Assembly: GCA_009837445.1 (NCBI GenBank)
Contig: VXTM01000026.1
Coordinates: 1-64,000 of the forward strand
DNA length: 64,000 nt
Reading direction: 5' to 3'
Source: Acidimicrobiaceae bacterium
GTDB lineage: Bacteria; Actinomycetota; Acidimicrobiia; Acidimicrobiales; Aldehydirespiratoraceae
The notes under the pieces are model-generated. The model was not told the origin of the DNA. It made no database searches and saw only the letters and a list, made by a program, of their open reading frames with translations. A program made the translations under genes and the position numbers. Shown in pieces: positions 50,775 through 59,864 of this stretch; the first letter of the stretch is position 1; each line of letters opens with the position of its first letter.

Positions 50775-51545
50775 ATGGAATTGGCAGGGGCTGCGGCCAT
50801 CGTCACCGGCGGTGCCTCAGGGATCGGGCGGGCGTGCGCGAACCGGCTGGCCGGGCTGGGCGCGCACTGCGTGATCCTCGACATCCAGGCGGCCAAAGGC
50901 GCTGAGGCGGCCCGCGAGGTCGGCGGGCTGTTCGTGGAGGGCGACGTCGCCGAGGAGGAGCCGGTGCAGGCGGCGGTGGACGCCGCCGGGGAGCTGGGCC
51001 CGCTGCGGGTGCTGGTCAACTCGGCCGGCATCGCCTCGGCGGTGCGCACCGTGGACCGCCACGGCCAGCCGATGCCGTTGGAGCGGTTCGAGCGGGTGGT
51101 GGCCACCAACCTGATAGGGACGTTCAACTGCATCCGGCTGGCGGCCGCGGCCATGGCCCGAACCGAGCCGCTGGACGACGACGGCCAGCGGGGCGCGATC
51201 GTGAACATGGCGTCGGTGGCCGCCTTCGACGGCCAGACCGGCCAGAACGCCTACTCGGCGTCCAAGGGCGGGGTGGTGGGCATGACGCTGCCCATCGCCC
51301 GGGACCTGGTGCCGATCGGGGTACGGGTCAACACCATCGCGCCGGGCCTGATCAACACGCCCATCTACGGCACAGGCGAGGAGGCCGAGCAGTTCAAGGC
51401 CCGGCTGGCTGAGGGGGTGCTGTTCCCCAAGCGGCTGGGCACCGCCGACGAGCTGGCCTCGATGGTGATGGAGCTCCTCACCAACGACTACATCAACGGC
51501 GAGACCGTAAGGGTCGACGCCGGCATCCGCCTACCACCGAAGTAA
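50775..51545 (+). CDS. short-chain dehydrogenase, HSD10/FabG-like
   Basis: A 256-aa SDR. The NAD-binding TGGASGIG lies at about 11-18, NSAGIA near 87, and the catalytic Ser and YSASK Tyr-Lys at about 155-175. The overall sequence (SGIASAVRTVDRHGQPMPLERFERVVATNLIGTFN) resembles 3-hydroxyacyl-CoA dehydrogenase type 2 (HSD17B10), suggesting beta-oxidation of a short or branched acyl-CoA. ATG at 50775; a GGGGGA element lies six bases upstream. It stands alone before the tRNA. Confidence 0.88.
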   Translation: MELAGAAAIVTGGASGIGRACANRLAGLGAHCVILDIQAAKGAEAAREVGGLFVEGDVAEEEPVQAAVDAAGELGPLRVLVNSAGIASAVRTVDRHGQPMPLERFERVVATNLIGTFNCIRLAAAAMARTEPLDDDGQRGAIVNMASVAAFDGQTGQNAYSASKGGVVGMTLPIARDLVPIGVRVNTIAPGLINTPIYGTGEEAEQFKARLAEGVLFPKRLGTADELASMVMELLTNDYINGETVRVDAGIRLPPK

Positions 51546-51604
51546 GCGTCTCAGGCCCGCTCCGAGGCGTTGCGGGCCTCCGGGGGCGGCCGGTAGAGTT
51601 GTGC

Positions 51605-51681
<77 letters not shown>

Positions 51682-51761
51682 ACCAGAGGCCCAGGTCAGA
51701 GCACGCGCTCCGGCTTGGGCTTCACCGCGCCGGGGCCGATCTTCGAATTGCGTCGCTGGCG

Positions 51762-52394
51762 CTAGCCGTGTGGGCTGGGTGAGGGTGCCATGCCGGTGAT
51801 CACGTGCGCCAGCAGCGCGACCCAGCCCTGCTCGGACGGGACATGGCGATCGGACAGCCCGCCGGACAACAGCAGATGCGTGCCGATCCCGATGGATTGG
51901 ATCAGCAACGCAAGGGCAGCGGTTTCGTGTTCGGTGTCGCAGTATTCCTCGTCCTTGGCCTGCTCAACTAGACGGTGGAACTCGTCGGCCTGCTTGTCCA
52001 GGAAGTGTTGCAGGAGCTGCTGGATCGCGGTGTTGCTGCGGGCGCTGCCGAAGACTTGGACCAGCACGTCTCTCACTGAGTCAGAGGTCAAGAGGGACGC
52101 CCCCCATACCTCGAAGAGCTCCGGCAGGGTCAGTTCGCTGAGGCCCAGATCCTCGAGTCTCTGCTCCGGCCGCAACTGCTCCAGGAGGTGCTCGATGGCT
52201 GCGAGCATCAAGTCGTTCTTGTGGGGCCACCGCGGGTAGATCGCGCCCGAGGACACCCCGGCGCGGCGGGCGATGTCGCTGATGACAGCCCCGTCATAGC
52301 CGCGCTCCACGAACTCCGCGGCAGCGGCCTCCAGCACCCGCCGCGCCGTGTCCTCCGGAGCGCTCCTCAGGCGTAGCTCGCCGCCGCTAGCCAT
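51762..52394 (-). CDS. TetR-family regulator
   Basis: A 210-aa repressor-type protein. The N-terminal HTH (RVLEAAAAEFVERGYDGAVISDIARRAGVSSGAIYPRWPHKNDLM, in parts) is a standard TetR DNA-binding domain; the rest is a helical ligand domain. The ATG at 52394 is preferred over an upstream in-frame start because GGAGGTG precedes it. It is separated by 157 bases from the Lrp-type gene on the same strand. The target is unknown; the SDR across the tRNA or the second island are candidates. Confidence 0.85.
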   Translation of the reverse strand: MASGGELRLRSAPEDTARRVLEAAAAEFVERGYDGAVISDIARRAGVSSGAIYPRWPHKNDLMLAAIEHLLEQLRPEQRLEDLGLSELTLPELFEVWGASLLTSDSVRDVLVQVFGSARSNTAIQQLLQHFLDKQADEFHRLVEQAKDEEYCDTEHETAALALLIQSIGIGTHLLLSGGLSDRHVPSEQGWVALLAHVITGMAPSPSPHG

Positions 52395-52551
52395 GACGTC
52401 ACCTCCGAAGCGGAGTCCTGCGGACCACGGCACTGGATTGCATTAAGAGTATTGAACACTATTGGCGGCGACGATGCCCAACATAGCGACGCCGACCGCC
52501 CACGAGCGCCTCCGGCGACAGCCGATGCCCAACGCAACATCGGCACGGCGG

Positions 52552-53040
52552 CTACGGACCCAGCAGCGTCTCCGGGAGTGCGCCGGCGGCGACCGCCAAC
52601 GTCGCTTGCTGCCTGTTGTCGGTCACAAGGTTGGTCAGCACGTCGAGCACGCCGTCGATCGTCTGGATCTTGTCGTGGATCAACCCACGCAGATGGGCAA
52701 CGTCGCGGCAGAAGACATCGGCGACGGCGTCGTAGGCGCCTACCAGAGTGGCCACATAGCTCGCTTCGTCGAGGCCGGACAGCGCGTCGGCCACCTCCAC
52801 AAGGCGGCCGGGCCGGACCTTGAGGAGCAGGGTCGCGTGGATCCCGAGGCCGGAGAGGCTGGGATCCAGCCAGACATTGACTGAGAGCATCCCCGACGAC
52901 CGCATCTGGTTGATCCGGTTCCGGACCGTTCCGGCACTCACGCCGACGGCCTTGGAGATGTCGCTGTAGCTGGTCCGGCCGTCCTGTTGCAGGGTCCGAA
53001 CAATCTTGAGATCTATGTCGTCCAACTGCACGGCGGCCAC
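52552..53040 (-). CDS. Lrp/AsnC-family regulator
   Basis: A 162-aa regulator: N-terminal HTH (LDDIDLKIVRTLQQDGR, then SYSDISKAVGVSAGTVRNRI) and an RAM/AsnC effector domain with the VGAYDAVADVFCRD strand. Lrp-type proteins usually respond to amino acids. GTG at 53040 is chosen; a TTG at 53055 is also open. No strong ribosome-binding site is seen. It faces the AT-rich gap 53041-53521, which should hold its promoter. Confidence 0.82.
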   Translation of the reverse strand: MAAVQLDDIDLKIVRTLQQDGRTSYSDISKAVGVSAGTVRNRINQMRSSGMLSVNVWLDPSLSGLGIHATLLLKVRPGRLVEVADALSGLDEASYVATLVGAYDAVADVFCRDVAHLRGLIHDKIQTIDGVLDVLTNLVTDNRQQATLAVAAGALPETLLGP

Positions 53041-53521
53041 GTTACAAGACGTCAAATACCACCGGTGTTATCCCCGCGAAATCGCAGGTTAAGGGTTACA
53101 CCACTTGATTCATCTATTTCATTTGAGCCTGCCAGGTTGGATCTCCTCATGGGGTCGGTCCCTCCGTGCGGAGGGGTGCAGCACAACAATACCTGAGAAC
53201 ATAGTTAGTAATATTAGATATCAGCTCCCTGGACCGCTGGCTGCTGTCTGGGAACGAGTCTCACTGAGCCTCAGATCCCGCATTACCTGAGCAACCAGAT
53301 CATCCTTTGTCTCGCAAATCTGCGCGTACTATCGACAGATAATGGTGCTGATTCTTAGGCATTCGCAATGTGAAATGAGTGTGATTCCTGTTTCACGAAT
53401 CCTCGGCACCTGTCCAGCCAACGTTGACGTCCCAGGACCTAATAGCCAGCGCACGATTCGAGTTCACCCGAATGCGGTTCGTCGACCGCGTGATCCGGCG
53501 AGAACATAGCCCCCGCCACGG
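53041..53521. other. AT-richer gene-free gap with small inverted repeats
   Basis: About 480 bases of clearly lower GC than the surroundings, without a convincing gene. It contains a perfect hairpin-like palindrome CCCTCCGTGCGGAGGG at 53160-53175, and GTGAAA (53370-53375) with TTTCAC (53391-53396). It must include the promoter of the Lrp gene to the left, but the gene to the right is transcribed away from it, so most of its length has no evident purpose. Possibly a remnant of foreign DNA or a non-coding RNA. Confidence 0.55.
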
Positions 53522-54544
53522 CTAGCTCAGGCCGGCGAGGAAGTCGGCGAGGGCTTGGCGGTAGGCGATGCCGGGCCGATCGTGCTTGGAGTGGGTCTGG
53601 AGCCTCGGGTCGAGCGGGAAGGCGGCCGGCAGCGTCTCGAGGACGGCCTTGTCCTCGAGCTCCACCGCCATCTCGAAATCGATGATCGCCTGCCGGTCAA
53701 AGGCGTCGCTGACGTCGTTGCGCAGGACGGCGAGGTGGACATCGGTCACGCCGTCCTCCACCGGGCAGCACCCCTTGACCAGGATGTGGGTGCTGCCGTC
53801 GGAGTAGTGCATGCGCCCCACCTGCACGAACGGCAGCCACATCTCGGTGACCGACCAGCGCGTGCCTCGCCGCTGCGCCGTGGGAGTGCGGGCGACCGGC
53901 ATCTCACCGAAGCTGATGGAGATGCCGAACGAGGTTCGTTCCACGGACCCGATCCCGATCTGCGGGTCCTGATCCGCGCCGAAGGAGCCCGAGTGGACGA
54001 AGGCGACGTGGGTGGAGTCGGTGTTGTTGTCGATGATGGCCGGCGCGCTGGCGTGGTAGCGGATCACGCCGACCTCGACGCGATCGAAGCGCGTGTCGGT
54101 GAACTCGGGGATGACCGGGATCGGAACGGGCGGCTGTGCCTCCAGCGACACCCACGCCATGCCGCACGCCTCGACCGCCGGCAGCATGCTCAGACACGCC
54201 GACGGCGGCAGCGGCGCACCTTCCTCGAGTTGCGGGATCTCGACCACAGCACCGTCGGGCCCGAACTGCCAGCCGTGGTACGGGCACACGAGCCGGTCGC
54301 CGGCGATGGTGCCCCTAGAGAGCTGGGCCCAGCGATGCGGGCATCGATCCACGGCCGAATGGAGCAGGCCGTCGGGGGTACGCCACAGCACGACCGGGGT
54401 TCCCAGCAGCGTCCGGGCCACCGGTGCCGCCGCGATCTGTCCGCAGAAGGCGACAGGGTGCCAGCACCGCCGCAGAGCCGGGGACTGGCCGACTAGCAAC
54501 ACACCGTCCCGGGGCCCGCTCCCAGGATCCGCCGCAACTGTCAT
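53522..54544 (-). CDS. Rieske oxygenase of the second island
   Basis: A 340-aa Rieske oxygenase. Rieske ligands are C68, H70, C87 and H90; the iron motif is D176, H179, H184 in IDNNTDSTHVAFVH. It is of the VanA/NdmA/DdmC type but more divergent than those of the first island (CPHRWAQLSRG instead of CxHRGxxLS). The ATG at 54544 gives a normal start; an upstream TTG-like or ATG start adds six residues. It is divergent from an orphan antitoxin gene. No reductase or GcvT-like gene is beside it; the neighbouring DAO-type flavoprotein may continue the pathway. Likely N-demethylase. Confidence 0.88.
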   Translation of the reverse strand: MTVAADPGSGPRDGVLLVGQSPALRRCWHPVAFCGQIAAAPVARTLLGTPVVLWRTPDGLLHSAVDRCPHRWAQLSRGTIAGDRLVCPYHGWQFGPDGAVVEIPQLEEGAPLPPSACLSMLPAVEACGMAWVSLEAQPPVPIPVIPEFTDTRFDRVEVGVIRYHASAPAIIDNNTDSTHVAFVHSGSFGADQDPQIGIGSVERTSFGISISFGEMPVARTPTAQRRGTRWSVTEMWLPFVQVGRMHYSDGSTHILVKGCCPVEDGVTDVHLAVLRNDVSDAFDRQAIIDFEMAVELEDKAVLETLPAAFPLDPRLQTHSKHDRPGIAYRQALADFLAGLS

Positions 54545-54802
54545 GCAACCGCATGGTGGCACGGGAGCGGCGTCCCCAGCCAGCCCGACGCCACCAGCAC
54601 CACCGGGGCCGCGTCGAGCTGCTCCACGACCTGCGTGAGCAGGCCATCAGCCGAGCCACCCACCGCTACGGCGACGTCCTGTGATGCCGCGCCCCGCTAT
54701 GGCCGAAGGTCGTCATCGTTCTCATTGCCCCTGCAAAGCAGAGTGGCATGGCACCGCTCATGCCATCGTCGACCTGGTCTGGCTGGCGAATATAGTCGTA
54801 GA

Positions 54803-55045
54803 ATGATTGTAGATCAACCAGAAATAGTGAATATTCATAAGGCTAGGATCCTCCTGTCGAGGCTTCTGGAGCGGGCGCATGCGGGCGAGGAGATCATCCT
54901 GGCCAAGGCTGGCAAGCCATACGCCAGACTCATGCCGCTGGCTCCGAAGCGCCGCCGCGGCGGGCAGCTCCCGGGTTTGGTCGTCGGGCCCGAGTTCTTC
55001 GAGCCGCTGCCCGAGCAGGAGCTGAGGGCCTGGGAAGGCGGCTGA
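54803..55045 (+). CDS. orphan Phd/YefM-type antitoxin
   Basis: An 80-aa protein with the Phd/YefM/VapB antitoxin pattern: VNIHKARILLSRLLERAHAGEEIILAKAGKPYARL in the first 45 residues is the DNA-binding and dimer region, and the rest (GQLPGLVVGPEFFEPLPEQELRAW) is the toxin-neutralising tail. These proteins are normally followed by a PIN-domain VapC toxin. Here the next gene is a flavoprotein, and the 116-base gap between them shows no toxin start, so it seems orphaned. It may be an island remnant or act as a regulator. Confidence 0.82.
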   Translation: MIVDQPEIVNIHKARILLSRLLERAHAGEEIILAKAGKPYARLMPLAPKRRRGGQLPGLVVGPEFFEPLPEQELRAWEGG

Positions 55046-55161
55046 CGGGCCCTCTGCCGCGGTTTGATCGGTGGTCGAGGGCGACACGCTGGCCGTTGTG
55101 GCCGTGGAGCAGCCGAGTGCCCATCCACCGGCGCGAGCGGGTTCGTATAGTTCGTGATGCG

Positions 55162-56295
55162 ATGACCGGTACCTCCTCCCGCTCCTTCGATGCAGTCGTT
55201 GTCGGCGGGGGTATCGCCGGGGTGTCGGCCGCTTGGGCGCTGGCCCGGCGGGGGCAACGGGTAGCGGTCGTCGAGCGGGAGGCTTCCCTGGCCGCGCACA
55301 GCACGGGACGGTCGGTGGCCCAGTTCTTGGCCTCCTACGGCGGACCGGCCAGCCGGATCCTGAGCGCGGCATCGCGGCCCTTCCTGGAATCTGGTGCAGA
55401 CGGCCTAGCCGACAGCGAGCTGCTGGAGCCCCGCAACGTGCTGTGGGTCACGCCAGCGGGCTTCGAGGAGCAGCTGGAGGCCAAGATCGCCGCCAACGAG
55501 ACCACCGGCACGCCGTGCGGGCGCCTCGATGCCGCTGGCGCCATGGAACTCTGCCCCGTGCTCGACCCGCGGTGGCTGGACGCCGGCGTGATCGAGTACG
55601 GCGGCTTCGACATCGACGTCGCCGAGCTGCACCAGTCCTTTCTGCGCGGCGCCCGCGCCGAAGGGGCGAGGGTGCTGCGGGAACACGGGGTGCGGGCGCT
55701 CGCCCGCCGCGGTGGGTCTTGGCAGGTGGACACGGGAGAGCGGCTGCTGAGCTGCGCGACAGTCGTCAACGCTGCCGGCGCCTGGGCCGACGAGGTGGCC
55801 CGCATGGCCGGCGCGCCCCCCGTCGGCCTGCAGCCGTACCGGCGTACCGTGTTCACCTTCGCCAGCCACTTCGAGTCGGCCAGCTGGCCCCTGGTTGTCG
55901 GAGCGGACGAGAGCTTCTACTTCAAGCCCGAGGGCGCCGGCCAGTTCGTGGCCTCGCCGGCCGACGAGGCTCCGATCGAGCCGTGCGACGTCAAGCCCCG
56001 CGAGATCGACGTTGCCGCCGGGATCGAGGCTGTCAACCGGGCCACGATCCTCGACGTGCGCTCCGTCCGCTCTACCTGGGCCGGCCTGCGCACGTTCGCT
56101 CCGGACCGGATCCCGGTCGTCGGCTTCGATCCCGGCGAGCCCGGGTTCTTCTGGTGTGCCGGCCAGGGCGGTACCGGAATACAGACCTCCCGGGCCATCG
56201 CCTCGCTGGTCGCCGACCTGATCAGCGGTGAGACTCCTGCGCCCCCTCTCGACAGCATCGCATCGGAACTCAGTCCCCAGCGCTTCCTGAAATAG
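55162..56295 (+). CDS. DAO-type FAD-dependent oxidoreductase
   Basis: A 377-aa flavoprotein of the D-amino-acid/glycine/sarcosine oxidase superfamily. The FAD-binding dinucleotide motif is VVVGGGIAGVSAAWALARRG (about 12-31), and the C-terminal GxGGxGIQTSRAIASLVADL is also typical. These enzymes oxidise secondary amines or amino acids with oxygen, a quinone or THF as acceptor. The ATG at 55162 puts the motif at the normal distance. Downstream come a racemase, DUF917 and a hydantoinase. It could oxidise an N-methyl or imino acid made by the hydantoin-type pathway. Confidence 0.87.
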   Translation: MTGTSSRSFDAVVVGGGIAGVSAAWALARRGQRVAVVEREASLAAHSTGRSVAQFLASYGGPASRILSAASRPFLESGADGLADSELLEPRNVLWVTPAGFEEQLEAKIAANETTGTPCGRLDAAGAMELCPVLDPRWLDAGVIEYGGFDIDVAELHQSFLRGARAEGARVLREHGVRALARRGGSWQVDTGERLLSCATVVNAAGAWADEVARMAGAPPVGLQPYRRTVFTFASHFESASWPLVVGADESFYFKPEGAGQFVASPADEAPIEPCDVKPREIDVAAGIEAVNRATILDVRSVRSTWAGLRTFAPDRIPVVGFDPGEPGFFWCAGQGGTGIQTSRAIASLVADLISGETPAPPLDSIASELSPQRFLK

Positions 56296-56310
56296 GCAGT
56301 GCTGAACGCA

Positions 56311-56330
56311 CACCTATGGGCATCCGGCTA
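56311..56330. promoter_or_regulatory. putative shared CACCTATG element
   Basis: CACCTATGGGCATC begins at 56311, within the 119-base leader of the racemase operon, and a similar CACCTATGCATC begins at 62517 before the transporter gene. AATAGG stands upstream of both. The neighbouring PucR regulator is a natural candidate to bind them; inferred. Confidence 0.35.
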
Positions 56331-56414
56331 TGCCGAATGCCTATGAACCTGGACGTCGGGGTCCAAATACTGTGACACCGACCGACCTCGGATCACGAAC
56401 GGGAGACAGCGCGA

Positions 56415-57191
56415 ATGGTCCGGATACTGTGGATCAATCCCGTCGGCACCGACGCGTACGACGCGCCCATAGGCGCCGAACTGCGGGCCGAGGCCGCGCC
56501 GGCAACCCGCGTGGATGTCTGCTCGCTGCCCGGCATCGGCCCCCAGCATCTCGAATGGAACGCGCTGGAGGCGGTGGTGGCCGGCCCGACCATGGGCGTG
56601 ATCCGCTGGGCTTCCGAGCAGCAGGGCTACAACGCCGCGGTGATCGGCTGCTTCTACGATCCGTTCCTGCGGGGCGCCCGGGAGCTGGCCGGCCCCATGG
56701 CTGTCACCGCGCCGGCCGAGGCCTGCCTCCGCATCGCAGCCACCGTCGGTGAACGGGTCTCGATCCTGGTGGGAAGGCGCAAGTGGATCCCGGAGATGCA
56801 CGAGAACGTGGTCAAGTACGGACACGGCGACCATCTGGCGTCGTTCCGGGTCCTAGACATGAGCGTCGACGAGTTCCAGGCCGACCCCGAGACCACCCAG
56901 CAGCGCATCCTCGCCGAGGCCGAGACCGCGGTGCGCGCCGACCGCGCCGACGCGATCGTGTTGGGATGCACGATCGAGTTCGGCTTCTACCGGGAGGTGC
57001 AGGACAAGATCGGCGTCCCGGTGATCGACGCCATCACCGCGCCCCTGCGCTACGCCGAGTTTCTGGCCAATATGGGCACCGATCACGGCTGGTGGACCAG
57101 CCGGGTCGGCGGCTACGACTCCGTTCCAGCACGGGAGCTGGAGTGGGTCCCGATGCTGGAGCCCGTGCTCGACATCGACCCCAGGCTTTGA
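56415..57191 (+). CDS. Asp/Glu/hydantoin racemase family protein
   Basis: A 258-aa protein of the aspartate/glutamate/hydantoin racemase family. Two catalytic cysteines are present: C79 in VIGCFYDP and C185 in VLGCTIEF. Hydantoin racemases interconvert the enantiomers of 5-substituted hydantoins so that a stereospecific hydantoinase can use both. The next two genes (DUF917 and hydantoinase A) make that reading likely. It starts 119 bases after the flavoprotein gene. Confidence 0.85.
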   Translation: MVRILWINPVGTDAYDAPIGAELRAEAAPATRVDVCSLPGIGPQHLEWNALEAVVAGPTMGVIRWASEQQGYNAAVIGCFYDPFLRGARELAGPMAVTAPAEACLRIAATVGERVSILVGRRKWIPEMHENVVKYGHGDHLASFRVLDMSVDEFQADPETTQQRILAEAETAVRADRADAIVLGCTIEFGFYREVQDKIGVPVIDAITAPLRYAEFLANMGTDHGWWTSRVGGYDSVPARELEWVPMLEPVLDIDPRL

Positions 57192-57225
57192 CCCGGGCTA
57201 CGACACCTGCCCCGATGGAGCAGCC

Positions 57226-58293
57226 ATGGACACGCTGACCGCCGACGACATTGAAGCCCTCTGCCTCGGCGCGACCCTGCTCGGAACCGGCGGAGGCGGC
57301 GACCCGTACATCGCCAAGCTGGTCGCCCACCAAGCGCTAGAGACCTACGGACCTGTTGAGGTGGTGAACGCGGCCGACCTTCCCGGAGACGCGCTGGTGC
57401 TGACCACCGCGGTGATAGGCGCACCCACCGTGATCCTGGAGAAGATTCCCGCCGGCACCGAGTACGTGGCCGGCGTGGAGGCCCTGGCCTCGTACCTGGG
57501 CAAGGAGCCGGCCGCGATCATGCCGATCGAGGTCGGAGGGTGCAACACGCTGCTGCCCATCGCCACCGCCGCGGAGATGGGATTGCCCATAGTGAACGCC
57601 GACTCGATGCGCCGGGCCTTCCCCCAGATCGAGATGACGGTGTTCACGTTGGCCGGGCTGCCGGCCGGTCCGCTGTCGGTCGCCGACGAGAAGGGCAACC
57701 AGTGCGTGTTCGAGACAACCACCAACCAGGTGGCGGAGACGCTGGCCCGCACCGCCGTCATCCAGCTCGGGATGGCCAACTCGATCAGCTGCTATCCGCT
57801 CACCGCGGCCCAGGTCGCCGAGCACGCCATCGGTGGCTCGCTCACCTACTGCACCGAGGTCGGGCGCCTGCTGCAGGCGGTGAAGGACGGCGAGGACGGC
57901 GCATGGGAGAGGTTCCTCGCCGAATCGGGGTCCAGGAGGTTCTTCAACGGCAAGGTGGTCGACCTCGACCGGCGCACCACCGACGGCTTCGCCCGGTCGA
58001 CGGTGATCCTCGAAGACCTCGACGGACTCGACGCCACCATGCGCATCGAAGTGCAGAACGAGAACCTGATCGCCTTCCTCGACGGCAAGCCCGCCATCAC
58101 CACCCCCAACCTGATCTGCCTGCTCGACTGCGAGACGTTCGATCCCATCACCACCGAGGCCCTGGCCTACGGCAACCGCGTGCTGGTGATCGGCATGCCC
58201 TGCGCACCGGAATGGCATCAGGAGGGGATGCTCGACCTCGTCGGACCCCGGGCCTTCGGCTACGACATCGACTTCGTGGAACTGCCGGCATGA
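57226..58293 (+). CDS. DUF917 protein (hydantoinase-associated)
   Basis: A 355-aa member of DUF917, a family that travels with hydantoinase/oxoprolinase genes. The N-terminal CLGATLLGTGGGGDPY is its hallmark, along with EVGGCNTLLPI and a C-terminal region YDIDFVELPA. One group of the family acts on sulfur-containing hydantoins; the general biochemical role is unsettled. It begins 34 bases after the racemase stop and overlaps the hydantoinase gene by four bases, so the two proteins are made together. Confidence 0.88.
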   Translation: MDTLTADDIEALCLGATLLGTGGGGDPYIAKLVAHQALETYGPVEVVNAADLPGDALVLTTAVIGAPTVILEKIPAGTEYVAGVEALASYLGKEPAAIMPIEVGGCNTLLPIATAAEMGLPIVNADSMRRAFPQIEMTVFTLAGLPAGPLSVADEKGNQCVFETTTNQVAETLARTAVIQLGMANSISCYPLTAAQVAEHAIGGSLTYCTEVGRLLQAVKDGEDGAWERFLAESGSRRFFNGKVVDLDRRTTDGFARSTVILEDLDGLDATMRIEVQNENLIAFLDGKPAITTPNLICLLDCETFDPITTEALAYGNRVLVIGMPCAPEWHQEGMLDLVGPRAFGYDIDFVELPA

Positions 58294-59864
58294 GCGAGGA
58301 CCGGGAGTTCCGCATCGGCATCGACGTCGGGGGCACCAACACCGACGCGGTGGTCATCGACGCCGAGGGCTCCGTGATCAGCGCGGTCAAGGTGGCCACC
58401 ACCCCCGAACCCATCGACGGCATCCGCGAGTCGCTCAGCGAGGTACTACAGGGCGTCGACAGGAAGCGGGTGGCCAAGGCCATGCTGGGGACCACCCACC
58501 CCACCAACGCCATCATCCAGCGTCGAGACCTCGACACGGTGGGTGTGCTGCGCCTGGCCGCCCCGTCCTCGCTGGGAGTGAGGCCCGGCGCGGCCTGGCC
58601 CTCCGACATCAGGGACATGGTCATAGGGGTCTCGGCCATCATCGAGGGTGGCAACGAGTACACCGGAGCCGAGATCGCCCCGCTGGACACCGAAGCGGCC
58701 CGCCGCTTCGCGGCCGACGCAGTCGCCGCAGGATGCCGCGCCATCGCGGTGTCCGCCGCCTTCAGCCCGGCAACCAGCGAGCACGAACTGCGGGTCCGCG
58801 ACGTCCTCACCGCCGAGCTGGGCGACGCGTTTCCCGTGTCTCTCAGCCACCAGGTCGGATCGCTGGGCCTGCTCGAGCGCGAGAACGCCACCATCCTCAA
58901 CGCCGCGCTGCTGAGCGTGGCCTCCAGCGTGGTGAACGGCTTCGAGAACGCCCTCGCCGCGCATGACCTGGCCATAGACGCCTACCTCACACAGAATGAC
59001 GGGACACTGCTCACCGCGGCCGAGGCGGGACGCTTTCCGGTGCTGACCCTCGGGTCGGGTCCCACCAACTCGATGCGGGGCGCCTGCGCGCTGGCGAGGG
59101 TCAATGACGCGGTCGTCATCGATGTGGGCGGCACGTCGGCCGATGCGGGCATTCTCGTGGACGGGTTCCCCCGCGAGTCCACCGCGGCGGTGGAGGTGGG
59201 CGGCGTGCGCACCAACTTCCGGATGCCTGATCTGATCTCCATCGGGCTGGGAGGAGGCACCGTGGTGCGCGACGCCCGGGCCGGCAACGGCTCCGCCCTC
59301 GCCATCGGTCCCGACTCGGTGGGCTACGCGGTGGCGACCGAGGCCCTGTGTGTTGGCGGCGGCACGCTGACCCTGTCGGACGTCTCGCTGGCGTCGGGAC
59401 GTCTGGACGACTTCGGCGATCGCGAGCTGGTCGAACACCTGGAGTCCGGCCTGGTGCGAGACGCGTTGAGCTGGGTGGACGACCAAGTGTCGATCATGAG
59501 CGACCGCATGAAGTCCAGCCGCGCCGAGATCCCGCTGCTGGCCGTCGGCGGGGGAGCCCATCTGATCGCCGAGCGGGTGCCCGGCATCTCCGAGGTGCTG
59601 CGTCCGCAGAGCTACTCCGTGGCCAACGCCTACGGCGCCTGCATCGCGGAGGCCTCCGGGACGGTCGACCGGGTCTACAGCTACGACCGGTCCAGCCGCG
59701 ACGAGTGCCTCGACGACGCCAAGGAACTGGCGGCCAACGCGGCCGTGCGCTCCGGCGCCCACCCGGACTGCATCCGCATCACCACGGTCACCGAGGTTCC
59801 CATGACCTACGTGCCCGGAGGCGGCTGCCGAGTCATGGTCAAGGCCGTCGGCCCCCTTGCCTGA
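58290..59864 (+). CDS. hydantoinase/oxoprolinase A-type subunit
   Basis: A 524-aa protein of the HyuA/OplA family, which uses ATP to open hydantoins, 5-oxoproline or N-methylhydantoin. The actin-fold nucleotide motif GIDVGGTNTDAVV starts at about residue 9, and a second phosphate loop VIDVGGTSADAG is near residue 275. It is shorter than classic HyuA (about 690 aa) because the C-terminal domain is reduced, as in DUF917-linked members. A HyuB partner is not seen; DUF917 may replace it. It overlaps the DUF917 and dipeptidase genes. Confidence 0.87.
   Translation: MSEDREFRIGIDVGGTNTDAVVIDAEGSVISAVKVATTPEPIDGIRESLSEVLQGVDRKRVAKAMLGTTHPTNAIIQRRDLDTVGVLRLAAPSSLGVRPGAAWPSDIRDMVIGVSAIIEGGNEYTGAEIAPLDTEAARRFAADAVAAGCRAIAVSAAFSPATSEHELRVRDVLTAELGDAFPVSLSHQVGSLGLLERENATILNAALLSVASSVVNGFENALAAHDLAIDAYLTQNDGTLLTAAEAGRFPVLTLGSGPTNSMRGACALARVNDAVVIDVGGTSADAGILVDGFPRESTAAVEVGGVRTNFRMPDLISIGLGGGTVVRDARAGNGSALAIGPDSVGYAVATEALCVGGGTLTLSDVSLASGRLDDFGDRELVEHLESGLVRDALSWVDDQVSIMSDRMKSSRAEIPLLAVGGGAHLIAERVPGISEVLRPQSYSVANAYGACIAEASGTVDRVYSYDRSSRDECLDDAKELAANAAVRSGAHPDCIRITTVTEVPMTYVPGGGCRVMVKAVGPLA

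Noticed and set aside
52987-53290. Short open frames in the AT-rich gap
   Set aside because: They lack ribosome-binding sites and family resemblance, and overlap the Lrp promoter region.
54424-54684. Small plus-strand open frame ending ELLHDLREQAISRATHRYGDVL
   Set aside because: It overlaps the 5' end of the Rieske gene on the other strand; the last 30 residues look mildly coding and could be a gene remnant, but there is no start, family or conservation evidence.
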